From Pseudomonas tremae (GTDB lineage Bacteria > Pseudomonadota > Gammaproteobacteria > Pseudomonadales > Pseudomonadaceae): a DNA stretch of 64,000 bases. The notes below the pieces were generated by a model. The model saw only the letters and a program-made list of their open reading frames with translations. It had not been told where the DNA came from and searched no databases. The DNA is taken from contig NZ_LJRO01000381.1 of the NCBI RefSeq assembly GCF_001401155.1, forward strand, positions 29,834 to 93,833. The letters run 5' to 3'. The position numbers and the translations under genes are program-made. Position 1 is the first letter of the stretch. Every line of letters begins with the position of its first letter. Shown here one piece after another: positions 33,910 to 41,908 of the stretch.

Positions 33910-33949
33910 GAGCCCATGAGCTGGCAGGGTGCCGTATGCTTATGGGCTC
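33910..33949. terminator. Hairpin between convergent glycosyltransferase and RgpF-like genes
   Basis: AGCCCAT at 33911-33917 pairs with ATGGGCT at 33942-33948, 10 bases before the RgpF-like stop and 220 bases after the glycosyltransferase. The rest of the 265-base gap shows nothing else. Confidence 0.4.
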
Positions 33950-33959
33950 TAGGTTGTAC

Positions 33960-35381
33960 TCAGTTTGCTGATAAATTAGCAAGTTGAGGAATGAGCGAGG
34001 TGTCGTAATGCGCCGCGTTGAGAAGGGTTTTAATATGTTGAAGAGTGTCAATGTTTGAGTTTTTTACCACCTCAAATTTTAGAAATGGGAAACCTTCGTT
34101 TAAGAGTTTTTCCCAATTAAATACAGTGGCATTATTTTCACTCGCTTTCTGGAAGATACAGTCTGTCTTTAGTCCAGAGGCCCGGAGTATGCTGGTAAAG
34201 GTTATCTCGTAATCGCGAATGACTTTGCTTTTGTCGTTATGGTTAACAACGCTCAACCAGAATTTCTTAAAGCTATCTGACTGAATTGCTTTCTCGCGAA
34301 AAACTAAAAAGAAGCTCTGCAGGTGACTGGCATGTTCAATATTCTCAACGAGGCCAATGACATCTGCGTCGCTAGACCGTACCTTGTTCATGAGCGCTGG
34401 TCCGCTAACGCCAACAGGACCAATGATGCTGTCATTCGTCAAGATCAGCTCTTCGCAGTCCTCTAACCAGCTGTGTGTTTTGATGATGTGTGCCCATGCC
34501 GCGAAATCGAATCCTGTGTTTTGTCGTACAACAATGTTCGAGCAGGTTTCGCGAAGGCCTTCAGGTATTGTTACATCGTTAACATCAGAGGCTACTATAA
34601 GAAATACAGACAGATCCCCACGAGCAAGCTCTGCCGCGTAATTGCCTACATGGGGTTTTATTTTTCCATCGGGGCTGTGAGTGATTAGCAGCACGACTCG
34701 TTTAAATGGGCCTGATTTTTTCAGAGTGTTTATAAAGGCTGACTCCACTTCCTCATGCGCTTGGACAGGTTCTGCTCGCAGTAAAGGAACGCCGGCTTGC
34801 ATGCCGGTCTGTAGGTAGTGTTTTAATGGGTTTTCAGAACATCCTGTGGTTTTTATATAGGCGGCTGAATCGAACCTTGGAGAAGGATTAAAGCCTTCTT
34901 TGCCATGTTTGATGAAGTGCGCCAAGGGTTCTTCAATCCCTATGTATTGTTTGTATTTCGCTGTGTAATATTCAGGTTCGAAAAAGGGGTTCGGCTCATA
35001 GCCTAGTCGGCTGCCTATTTCCGAATAGTGAAACAAGCAATTCTTGGGGTGTAATTTCGAATCTGGGTGACAATCCATGTACCAGTTAGATCGGAAGAAA
35101 AGACTTGCCCACCTGCCCTCAGCACAACCGCCTGTTAGAAAATGCTCCGCTGGATCCAGGCCTGCACTAGCTACGTCAGGATTCTCACTCATGTAGAATT
35201 CAGAGTCAAAAATACCGAGGCTGCGCAGCTGCTGCTTATCGATAGATATATCCTGATATCTTCGACCTTCTGCACGGCCAAAATCCAGATAATGCTGCGC
35301 AGGGTGCATATCTGCGGAAGCGACATCAGGGTTCAGACGTAGGTATTCGACAGCAGAAAAATCAAAAGGCAGGCGGCTCAT
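33960..35381 (-). CDS. RgpF-like polysaccharide protein with N-terminal degenerate repeats
   Basis: The 473-residue protein has two parts. Residues 1-205 hold about five degenerate units of roughly 40 residues: YLRLNPDVASADMHPAQHYL then GRAEGR, then YMSENPDVASAGLDPAEHFL then GCAEGR, and three weaker copies. Residues 225-450 resemble the rhamnan-synthesis RgpF domain: RVVLLITHSPDGKIKPHVGN, NIVVRQNTGFDFAAW, LILTNDSIIGPVG. RgpF proteins act in rhamnose-containing glycan assembly, so it fits this rhamnan locus. The gene is richer in A and T than its neighbours, a sign of separate origin. Exact activity is unknown. Confidence 0.75.
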   Translation of the reverse strand: MSRLPFDFSAVEYLRLNPDVASADMHPAQHYLDFGRAEGRRYQDISIDKQQLRSLGIFDSEFYMSENPDVASAGLDPAEHFLTGGCAEGRWASLFFRSNWYMDCHPDSKLHPKNCLFHYSEIGSRLGYEPNPFFEPEYYTAKYKQYIGIEEPLAHFIKHGKEGFNPSPRFDSAAYIKTTGCSENPLKHYLQTGMQAGVPLLRAEPVQAHEEVESAFINTLKKSGPFKRVVLLITHSPDGKIKPHVGNYAAELARGDLSVFLIVASDVNDVTIPEGLRETCSNIVVRQNTGFDFAAWAHIIKTHSWLEDCEELILTNDSIIGPVGVSGPALMNKVRSSDADVIGLVENIEHASHLQSFFLVFREKAIQSDSFKKFWLSVVNHNDKSKVIRDYEITFTSILRASGLKTDCIFQKASENNATVFNWEKLLNEGFPFLKFEVVKNSNIDTLQHIKTLLNAAHYDTSLIPQLANLSAN

Positions 35382-36317
35382 AATAGTAAATTGGCTCTGA
35401 AATTCAAGGCTAGATGCTACACATGCCGTTCCGGCCTGCGCAAGGTATGAACGTTGCCGGCTGCATTGCGAACATCGTTTATAAAGAACTCAATTGTGAA
35501 CGCTAAAGCACGGGTATACAACCTACCTTCTGTCGGTGCTCGTGTTTTTATCTTTTTAAATCATAAAGTTGCGTTGCTCATGTGATCTGGCACGCAGCGT
35601 AATCGTGGCGCTGTCACACTTGGCTGGTGGAATGGGATGCCGTGTTGCGCGTGAGTTTTTCACGAAGATGCGAAGCGATGAACTCTGCCAATGGGATCTC
35701 GCTGGCTTTAATTGCTGGCGCTTGACTGTTGTGGCTTATGGCGATGCCGCGCGACTGAACGGCCATGGCCAATCTGTGCGGTTGAATGAGGCCCACACGC
35801 GCTTACTGGTACATCCGTCCGGTGGTGAGATTGATCAGATCCCCAGAATAGGCGTTCTGTATCAACAGGTAAGGTGTGATTTTCGTGCGCACGTGGTAAT
35901 CGAAGGTCAGAACAAGACCCTCCAGAATGATTTGAGCGTTGAGTGTTGAACGTTGAGTGTTCAGGCTCAGAGAATGAGCATGTGGAAGAGGAAAATTACA
36001 GCATTCTTTTCGTCTTCGCATAAACGCAATATGTGGTAGTTACGCTTGGTTTTGGGAGTCAGTGGGGAAAACCAACTGTGGTCGAAGGAGTGCGCTGGAG
36101 GTTTGCAGCGTTCAGCCCGGTTCGAAGGTAGCACGCGGGTCCGCAGCCCCAGGTGTCGCCCATGTTTAATGATGTTTATCTGGTGTCAGAAGCTGAACCG
36201 TCACTGTCAACTCGTGTAATATACGGAGCGTCGAAAGGAGTGCGAGTGACCGTCTTGCCTTAGGAGCAACGTGGTGTATTCGGAAGAAATCAAAAGAAAT
36301 TACGAGGTCATCGAGTC
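35382..36317. other. 936-base region without a clear gene; protein-like fragments on minus strand
   Basis: No intact gene is evident. On the minus strand about 36021-35614 one frame reads protein-like text (VLTFDYHVRTKITPYLLIQN, GDLINLTTGRMYQ), a stop, then more open frame (GIAISHNSQAPAIKASEIPL then AEFIASHL), which may be a decayed gene; I do not recognise it. A short tandem GTTGAGTGTTGAA-type repeat lies near 35936-35960. At 36271 a GTG pair after GGAG opens a 36-codon frame ending at 36380 that overlaps the next gene in another frame. Confidence 0.4.
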
Positions 36318-38402
36318 ATGCTTAAGCGTCTCCGCCAAGAGAACTCGCTTCAGAGAAAGCAATCTTCTGCTGTCATAGAAAGGCTGCAGCGAGAGCTGGC
36401 CCTAGAGCAACAACAACTGGCCAGAAAAGAGGCGGTATTCGCGGCTGCTTTGATTGAGCGGGATACGCACATCCATAATCTGAACCTCACCATTATGGAG
36501 CTACAAGGCTCGACCAGCTGGAAAATAACCTCACCGCTTAGAAAACTAGTGGCTGCCATTCGACGCGCGAGCAGCGGAGAGCAAGCACCGGTGGCATTTC
36601 CTGCTCATGACGCGCTTTCGCATACGATAGAGCCCGAGACGCCGGCAGTCGCCCACGCAGAAAACGTACCGGAGCAACTTGACACCTACGCTCGATGGGT
36701 CGAAGAGTTCGACACGATTGACGATATTGATCGTCTTTGCATGTATGAGGAAATAGGCGCCTGGAAAACCAAGCCGCTACTTTCCATCATCATGCCTGTT
36801 TACAACCCGCCTATCGAGATGCTGAGAGATGCCATCGAAAGCATAAAAACCCAGGTCTACTTTAACTGGGAGTTATGCATAGCCGATGATGCGTCGACCG
36901 ATCATCGTGTGCGCTTATTCCTGGAGCAGAGTGCTAAATCCGACCACCGGATAAAAGTGGTTTATCGCGAGCAAAACGGGCACATCTCCAAGGCAAGCAA
37001 CTCGGCGCTCGACATCGCATCAGGCGAGTTCATTGTCCTGATGGATAACGACGACACACTCCCTGAACATGCCCTGTTCTGGATGGCCAAAACGATCAAT
37101 AATCATCCTGATGCGGCGGTTATCTATTCGGATGAAGACAAGATAGACGAGCAAGGCGTCAGGTCGGCTCCTTACTTCAAAACCGACTGGAACCCATACC
37201 TCTTCCGCTCACATAACATGATCTGCCATCTGGGTGCGTACCGCAAAGACCTCGTTGAGCGCATTGGGCGTTTCCGGGTCGGCATGGAAGGCGCTCAGGA
37301 TTATGATCTCGCGCTTCGCTGCGTTGAACAAGTCGAGGCCGCTCAGATCATTCATATTCCACGTGTACTTTATCATTGGCGTATACATGCAGGCAGCACT
37401 GCAATGTCCACCGATGAAAAACCCTATGCACAAAATGCAGGGCAAAAGGCACTGGAAGAACACCTGAAAAGGTCTGGCATCGCCGGGCGCGTCGAGTTAC
37501 TTGATTTTGGCATGTACCGCGTCCATTACGACCTGCCCGCTGTAAAGCCCTTGGTGAGTTTGATCATACCGACGCGTAATGCTTACGCCTTGGTGAAGCA
37601 ATGCATTGAGAGCATTCGCCACAAGACGCTGTATCCCAACTACGAAATCATTCTGGTCGATAATGGTTCTGATGATCCGCAGTCGCTGCAGTATTTCGAA
37701 ATGCTGTCACGTCTGACGGGCGTTACTGTTATTCGAGACGATGGCGAATTTAACTATTCCGCGCTCAACAACAACGCGGTAGAGCATGCCAAAGGTGAAC
37801 TCATAGGGTTGGTCAACAACGATATCGAAGTCATCAATCCCGAGTGGCTGGATGAAATGGTATCCCTGGCGTTACAGCCTAACTCCGGAGCAATTGGTGC
37901 AAGATTGTGGTACCCCGACGAGCGGCTCCAGCATGGCGGCGTAATCATGGGCCCACTGACACTCGCTGGGCATGCCCACAAAATGCTCCCACGTGGTCAT
38001 CACGGCTATTTTGGCAGAGCGTCGTTAATTCAGGGTATGTCTGCTGTTACCGCCGCATGTCTGATCGTCAAGAAGTCGATTTTTCAGGAAGTGGGTGGGC
38101 TTAACGCCAAAGACCTGAAGATTGCGTTCAATGATGTGGATCTGTGCCTGAAGATCATGCAAGCCGGCTACCAGAACATCTGGACCCCTAACGCAGATCT
38201 TTACCACCACGAATCCGCAACGCGTGGTTACGAAGACACCCCAGAGAAAATAAAGAGATTCATCAGCGAAGTTGAGTACATGCAGAACAAGTGGCGGGCG
38301 ATTATCAAACATGACCCTTACTACAATCCTAACCTGACGCTGGCAGCGGAAGACTTTTCGGTTGCTTTTCCTCCGCGAGTCAACGATTTTGCAGGGGTGT
38401 AG
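36318..38402 (+). CDS. Tandem family 2 glycosyltransferase, paralogue of the 1607-residue protein's C-terminal half
   Basis: This 694-residue cytoplasmic protein has a short coiled N-terminus (to about 75), then two GT-A domains: the first begins SIIMPVYNPPIEMLRDAI (about residue 156) with LMDNDDTLPEHALFW, the second SLIIPTRNAYALVKQCIESI (about 415) with LVNNDIEVINPEWL and NDVDLCLKIM. It is closely alike in sequence to the last 650 residues of the protein at 43847-48670, including the joint phrase RDTHIHNLNL before the GT domains. It lacks the methyltransferase, kinase-like and repeat parts. It probably adds rhamnose or another sugar to the O chain. The ATG at 36318 has weak GAGG; the N-terminus may be cut. 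Confidence 0.85.
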   Translation: MLKRLRQENSLQRKQSSAVIERLQRELALEQQQLARKEAVFAAALIERDTHIHNLNLTIMELQGSTSWKITSPLRKLVAAIRRASSGEQAPVAFPAHDALSHTIEPETPAVAHAENVPEQLDTYARWVEEFDTIDDIDRLCMYEEIGAWKTKPLLSIIMPVYNPPIEMLRDAIESIKTQVYFNWELCIADDASTDHRVRLFLEQSAKSDHRIKVVYREQNGHISKASNSALDIASGEFIVLMDNDDTLPEHALFWMAKTINNHPDAAVIYSDEDKIDEQGVRSAPYFKTDWNPYLFRSHNMICHLGAYRKDLVERIGRFRVGMEGAQDYDLALRCVEQVEAAQIIHIPRVLYHWRIHAGSTAMSTDEKPYAQNAGQKALEEHLKRSGIAGRVELLDFGMYRVHYDLPAVKPLVSLIIPTRNAYALVKQCIESIRHKTLYPNYEIILVDNGSDDPQSLQYFEMLSRLTGVTVIRDDGEFNYSALNNNAVEHAKGELIGLVNNDIEVINPEWLDEMVSLALQPNSGAIGARLWYPDERLQHGGVIMGPLTLAGHAHKMLPRGHHGYFGRASLIQGMSAVTAACLIVKKSIFQEVGGLNAKDLKIAFNDVDLCLKIMQAGYQNIWTPNADLYHHESATRGYEDTPEKIKRFISEVEYMQNKWRAIIKHDPYYNPNLTLAAEDFSVAFPPRVNDFAGV

Positions 38403-38425
38403 TTTTTAATCGAATGCTGATATCA

Positions 38426-38457
38426 ATGTAACTGTCGGCTTGGTCGACAGTTACATT
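38426..38457. terminator. Palindrome between convergent glycosyltransferase and gtrA genes
   Basis: TGTAACTGTCG and CGACAGTTACA form an 11-bp perfect stem around a 6-base loop, between two convergent stops; likely a bidirectional terminator. Confidence 0.6.
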
Positions 38458-38497
38458 GCAGGGCGTAATTCAGAGTGGTAGGTTGAAGGCTTGACGG

Positions 38498-38899
38498 TTA
38501 CTGAGGGGGTGCTTTTGCAGTAAATGCAACTTTTGAAAGGAAGAACGTTACCGGCAGGGTCAGTGCTATAGCTGCTAACGGCGCCAGTCTTTCATCAAAC
38601 GCGAGTTTTTCAACCCAGCACCACAGTATGACTAGGCTCAAACCGTATTGTATGGCATAGATCAGAGGGAGCAGGACAACAGAGCGCATTCCCTGATGGC
38701 TTTTGAATACAAAGAATCTATTCAGAACGTAGGCCAGCAGGATGCCTGTCACATACGATATTGTGTAGCTGATTTTATACGACAGGAACATCAACAAAAT
38801 CAGATAGAGACCGTAAGTCAAGGCGGTATTGAAACCGCCTGACATCAGGAACCGTGCAAAGTCTTGTTTCAAGAATTTTGAAACTGCCTGATTCATCAT
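38498..38899 (-). CDS. GtrA-family membrane protein (lipid-linked sugar flippase)
   Basis: The 133-residue protein has four predicted helices in GtrA order (FARFLMSGGFNTALTYGLYL, ISYVTGILLAYVLNRFFVF, VLLPLIYAIQYGLSLVILW, LAAIALTLPVTFFLSKVAF). The LNRFFVFK motif is typical. GtrA proteins are thought to flip undecaprenyl-phosphate-linked sugars to the periplasm for side-branch addition. It is the last gene of the minus-strand run, 7 bases after the FdtD-like gene, with GtrB-like and GT-C-like proteins upstream, forming a full set for this job. Confidence 0.85.
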   Translation of the reverse strand: MMNQAVSKFLKQDFARFLMSGGFNTALTYGLYLILLMFLSYKISYTISYVTGILLAYVLNRFFVFKSHQGMRSVVLLPLIYAIQYGLSLVILWCWVEKLAFDERLAPLAAIALTLPVTFFLSKVAFTAKAPPQ

Positions 38900-38906
38900 C
38901 GAGCAG

Positions 38907-39857
38907 TTATTCTGCGTTTGCGATCAGGGATTTAAACTCTTCGTAGTTACGAATGTAGTCCCCTGCGTCATAGTAATGCGATGCAAATACCAACAGCACG
39001 GCATCCTGAGAATAGCGATACTGTATGCCCCAAGTCATTGGTGGCAGGTGTATGCCTTGGTTCGGCTTGTCGAGGATAAACTCTTCACGGTTAACGCCGT
39101 CGTCCGCTACGACATGCACAGAGCCTTTTACAGCAACCAGGAATTGGTGGCAGATACGGTGTGCGTGTTCGCCTCGAGTCTCGGCAGTTGGAACGTCATA
39201 CACAAGAAAATAACGCTCGGACTTGAAAGGCACCGAGCGCTCGAATTCGCCCGCCGTTAAACTGCCGCGAATGTCAGCGACTTCATTCATGGTGTGCAGC
39301 GTGACGTTTTTCACTGATGTAGCGGTTACGCCAGGTGCTGCTTTTTCTGGACGTGCTTCGCTGCTGGCATTAACAGGCTTGGCGTCCACATAACCAATGA
39401 TCTTGGCCGGGTTGCCCACTACTATCGCGTTAGGCGGTACAGAACGGGTGACAACTGCACCTGCACCGACCATGGCGTTGATACCAATGGTGATACCCGG
39501 GAGGATCGTACAGTTTGCGCCAAGCGAGGCGCCTTTTCTGATGATAGTGCGAGAAAAACTCTGTGGGTAGACTTTGCTGCGCGGGAACAAGTCATTGGTA
39601 AACGTCGCATTAGGGCCGATGAACACATCGTCCTCAATGGTGATGCCATCCCATACCTGCACGCCGCACTTCAAGGTCACCCGATCGCCAATAACAACAT
39701 CATTTTCGATGAATACATTGTCACAGACGTTGCATTCAGTCCCAAGGCGGGCACCCGGTAGAATATGAGCGAACGCCCATACCCGTGAATCTTTGCCGAT
39801 ATTTTCGGATTCACACAGGGCGTGGCTGTGAACGAAGAAATCCTTACCGCTGCTCAT
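38907..39857 (-). CDS. Bifunctional sugar N-acetyltransferase / 3,4-ketoisomerase (FdtD/WxcM-like)
   Basis: The 316-residue protein joins two enzymes. Residues 1-170 are a left-handed beta-helix acetyltransferase of hexapeptide repeats (GKDSRVWAFAHILPGARLGT, CTILPGITIGINAMVGAGAV, IVVGNPAKIIG). Residues 185-316 are a cupin with RGEHAHRICHQFLVAVKGSV and HLPPMTWGIQYRYS, as in FdtA/QdtA ketoisomerases. The same fusion is known as FdtD in Shewanella. With RmlA/RmlB supplying dTDP-4-keto-6-deoxyglucose and the adjacent aminotransferase, it should make dTDP-Fuc3NAc, or Qui3NAc, as the isomer cannot be told from sequence alone. The TTG four codons upstream is rejected for the ATG at 39857. Confidence 0.85.
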   Translation of the reverse strand: MSSGKDFFVHSHALCESENIGKDSRVWAFAHILPGARLGTECNVCDNVFIENDVVIGDRVTLKCGVQVWDGITIEDDVFIGPNATFTNDLFPRSKVYPQSFSRTIIRKGASLGANCTILPGITIGINAMVGAGAVVTRSVPPNAIVVGNPAKIIGYVDAKPVNASSEARPEKAAPGVTATSVKNVTLHTMNEVADIRGSLTAGEFERSVPFKSERYFLVYDVPTAETRGEHAHRICHQFLVAVKGSVHVVADDGVNREEFILDKPNQGIHLPPMTWGIQYRYSQDAVLLVFASHYYDAGDYIRNYEEFKSLIANAE

Positions 39858-40794
39858 TAGTTTCTCCAAATCCCTCGATCCGCATTGGGATGGCCAAGGG
39901 TCTATTCTTTGTGTTTTCGTAAGTACGCCACGCGTAGGAACCCACGATCCCGAGTCCCAGCAGATTCAAACAGCCAAGAAACGTGATCGCCAGCATGATC
40001 ATCGCGTAGCCGGGCACTTCGATTCTACCCTCAAGCTTGGCAATCAGTGTGAACACACCAAACAGCGCAGCAAAGGTCGAGCCGAATGCACCGACGCGGG
40101 TCAAGATCCGTATGGGCATGTCCGTAAAGGAAAACACGCTGTCCATCAGGTAATTGACTTTTTTACGCAGGGTCCATGCAGAGGTCCCGTGAACCCTTTC
40201 CTGCCGGGTGTAAGTGACTACTTCACGGCGATAACCCATCCAGAATATCTGCGCGATGAGCGAGCTGTGACGCTCTTCAAGGGTCAGCAACGTATCTCGA
40301 AAAGCCCTGTTGCAGGCAAACATGTCGACGCCGCCTGGTGGAATTTCAGGTATGACGTAGCGGCGATAGAAACCCCAGAAAATCTTTGAGGCGGTTCGTG
40401 TTGCCCATGGGTCCTGACGACCCTCACGCACGCCGACCACAACATCAATATCACCGCGCATCAGCACTGTGTTCATTTCCAGAACCAGTTCTGGCGGTTC
40501 CTGAAGATCAGCTGCCATTACCGCGAAACGATCGCCCGTACCGTGCTGCAGGCCCGTGCGGATAGCCATGAAGGAACCGAAGTTTCTGGATAGCAAGATC
40601 AGCTTGGACTTGAATGATTGCGACGGCAGTTGTTCCCTGAGTATTTCGTAACAGCGATCGGGACTGCCGTCCACAACGAACACGACTTCAAGCTCGTGTC
40701 CGAGTTGCTTATCCAGCGCCGTTACGGCAACGAGCAAATCCGGAAGATTGCTCTCGTTGCGATAAACGGGAATGACCAACGTCAGCAAAATCAT
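39844..40794 (-). CDS. GtrB-like polyprenyl-phosphate glycosyltransferase
   Basis: The 316-residue protein has an N-terminal GT2 domain (LTLVIPVYRNESNLPDLLVAV, VVDGSPDRCYEIL, VMAADLQEPPEL) and two C-terminal transmembrane helices (about 230-255 and 262-290, YAMIMLAITFLGCLNLLGLGIVGSYAWRTY). This is the GtrB/DPM1 pattern: transfer of a sugar from nucleotide donor to undecaprenyl phosphate on the cytoplasmic side. The likely sugar is the acetamido-6-deoxyhexose made by its neighbours. It overlaps both neighbours (FdtD-like by 14 bases, aminotransferase by 4), so translation is coupled. Confidence 0.88.
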   Translation of the reverse strand: MILLTLVIPVYRNESNLPDLLVAVTALDKQLGHELEVVFVVDGSPDRCYEILREQLPSQSFKSKLILLSRNFGSFMAIRTGLQHGTGDRFAVMAADLQEPPELVLEMNTVLMRGDIDVVVGVREGRQDPWATRTASKIFWGFYRRYVIPEIPPGGVDMFACNRAFRDTLLTLEERHSSLIAQIFWMGYRREVVTYTRQERVHGTSAWTLRKKVNYLMDSVFSFTDMPIRILTRVGAFGSTFAALFGVFTLIAKLEGRIEVPGYAMIMLAITFLGCLNLLGLGIVGSYAWRTYENTKNRPLAIPMRIEGFGETNEQR

Positions 40795-41906
40795 ATCTCC
40801 TTGGAAAAGTGCGCGGTCACTGCTTTGATGACGCGATCAACTTCTTCGTCAGTCAGGCCAGGGAAGCAGGGCAGAGAGATAACGGTATCGCATGTACGCT
40901 CAGTAACGTCCAGAGCGACAGATGTCGCGGCTGCATACGCTGGCTGCTTGTGGTCTGCAATCGGGTAGTGAATATCAGTGCTGACTGACTTCTCTTTGAG
41001 CGCAGCAGCCAGAGCTGCCCGATCTTTTGCGCGAATCACATACAGGTGGGCAACGTAGTCTTCTGACACCGAGGATGGCAGCTCGATGTCCAGTCCGGCA
41101 AAGGCTTCATTGTAGCGCTTGGCGATCGAACGACGCTGCTCGTTCCAGGTGTCCAGGTGAGGCAACTTGATGCGCAGAATGGCAGCTTGCATCTCGTCGA
41201 GCCGGCTGTTGCGACCGCCTGGGATGGCAATACGGTATTTCTGGTCCCAGCCGTACTGGCGAAGCTGGCGGATGCGTGCCGCCAAAGCGTCATCATCGGT
41301 AACCACTGCACCGCCGTCACCGAGGGCACCCAGGTTTTTAGTAGGGTAGAAGCTGAAGCAGGCGATGGTGCCAAAGCTGCCCGCTTGTTTACCATTGCGT
41401 CGTGCGCCATGAGATTGCGCGCAGTCTTCAAGAACCGGAATACCAGCGGCTGAAGCTATCTGAACAATCTCTTCAACGTTGGCGAGCTGACCGTACAAGT
41501 GCGTAACGATGATGGCAGCGGGTTTTTCCTTGGCGATCACTGCCTCAAGAGACTTTTTGCAAAGGGTCAACGTCGCTGGGTCAACATCTGCATATACAGG
41601 CGTTGCCCCAACAGCGTGAATGGCTGTACTGCCGTAGAAGCCTGCGTTCGCCACTGCGACAACTCGATTACCGACGACAACGCCAAGCCCCTTGAGCGCG
41701 AGCTCCAGTGCATCCGAACCATTGGCCACGCTGATGCAATGCTGCACGCCTACGTAGGCAGCAAACTCTTCCTCGAACAGCTTGACCTCGTTACCCAAAA
41801 CGTACCAGTGGCTGTCCAGCACGGCCTTTAACGGCGTGGCGAAGTCAAGTCCAGCGTTAGCTTTGATGGCCGAGAAAAGCGGAATATTTTCCATTGGGAT
41901 TTCCAT
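40791..41906 (-). CDS. DegT/DnrJ-family sugar aminotransferase (FdtB-like)
   Basis: The 371-residue PLP enzyme has internal aldimine Lys190 in FSFYPTKNLGALGDGG, preceded by VLEDCAQSHGA, and the usual NGSDALELAL phosphate loop. Such enzymes put an amino group onto keto-sugars bound to dTDP. Together with the FdtD-like protein it should form dTDP-3-amino-3,6-dideoxyhexose. Start chosen at 41906 (2 bases past the stop of the upstream membrane protein); a later ATG at 41894 is possible. Confidence 0.88.
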   Translation of the reverse strand: MEIPMENIPLFSAIKANAGLDFATPLKAVLDSHWYVLGNEVKLFEEEFAAYVGVQHCISVANGSDALELALKGLGVVVGNRVVAVANAGFYGSTAIHAVGATPVYADVDPATLTLCKKSLEAVIAKEKPAAIIVTHLYGQLANVEEIVQIASAAGIPVLEDCAQSHGARRNGKQAGSFGTIACFSFYPTKNLGALGDGGAVVTDDDALAARIRQLRQYGWDQKYRIAIPGGRNSRLDEMQAAILRIKLPHLDTWNEQRRSIAKRYNEAFAGLDIELPSSVSEDYVAHLYVIRAKDRAALAAALKEKSVSTDIHYPIADHKQPAYAAATSVALDVTERTCDTVISLPCFPGLTDEEVDRVIKAVTAHFSKEI

Positions 41907-41908
41907 GA

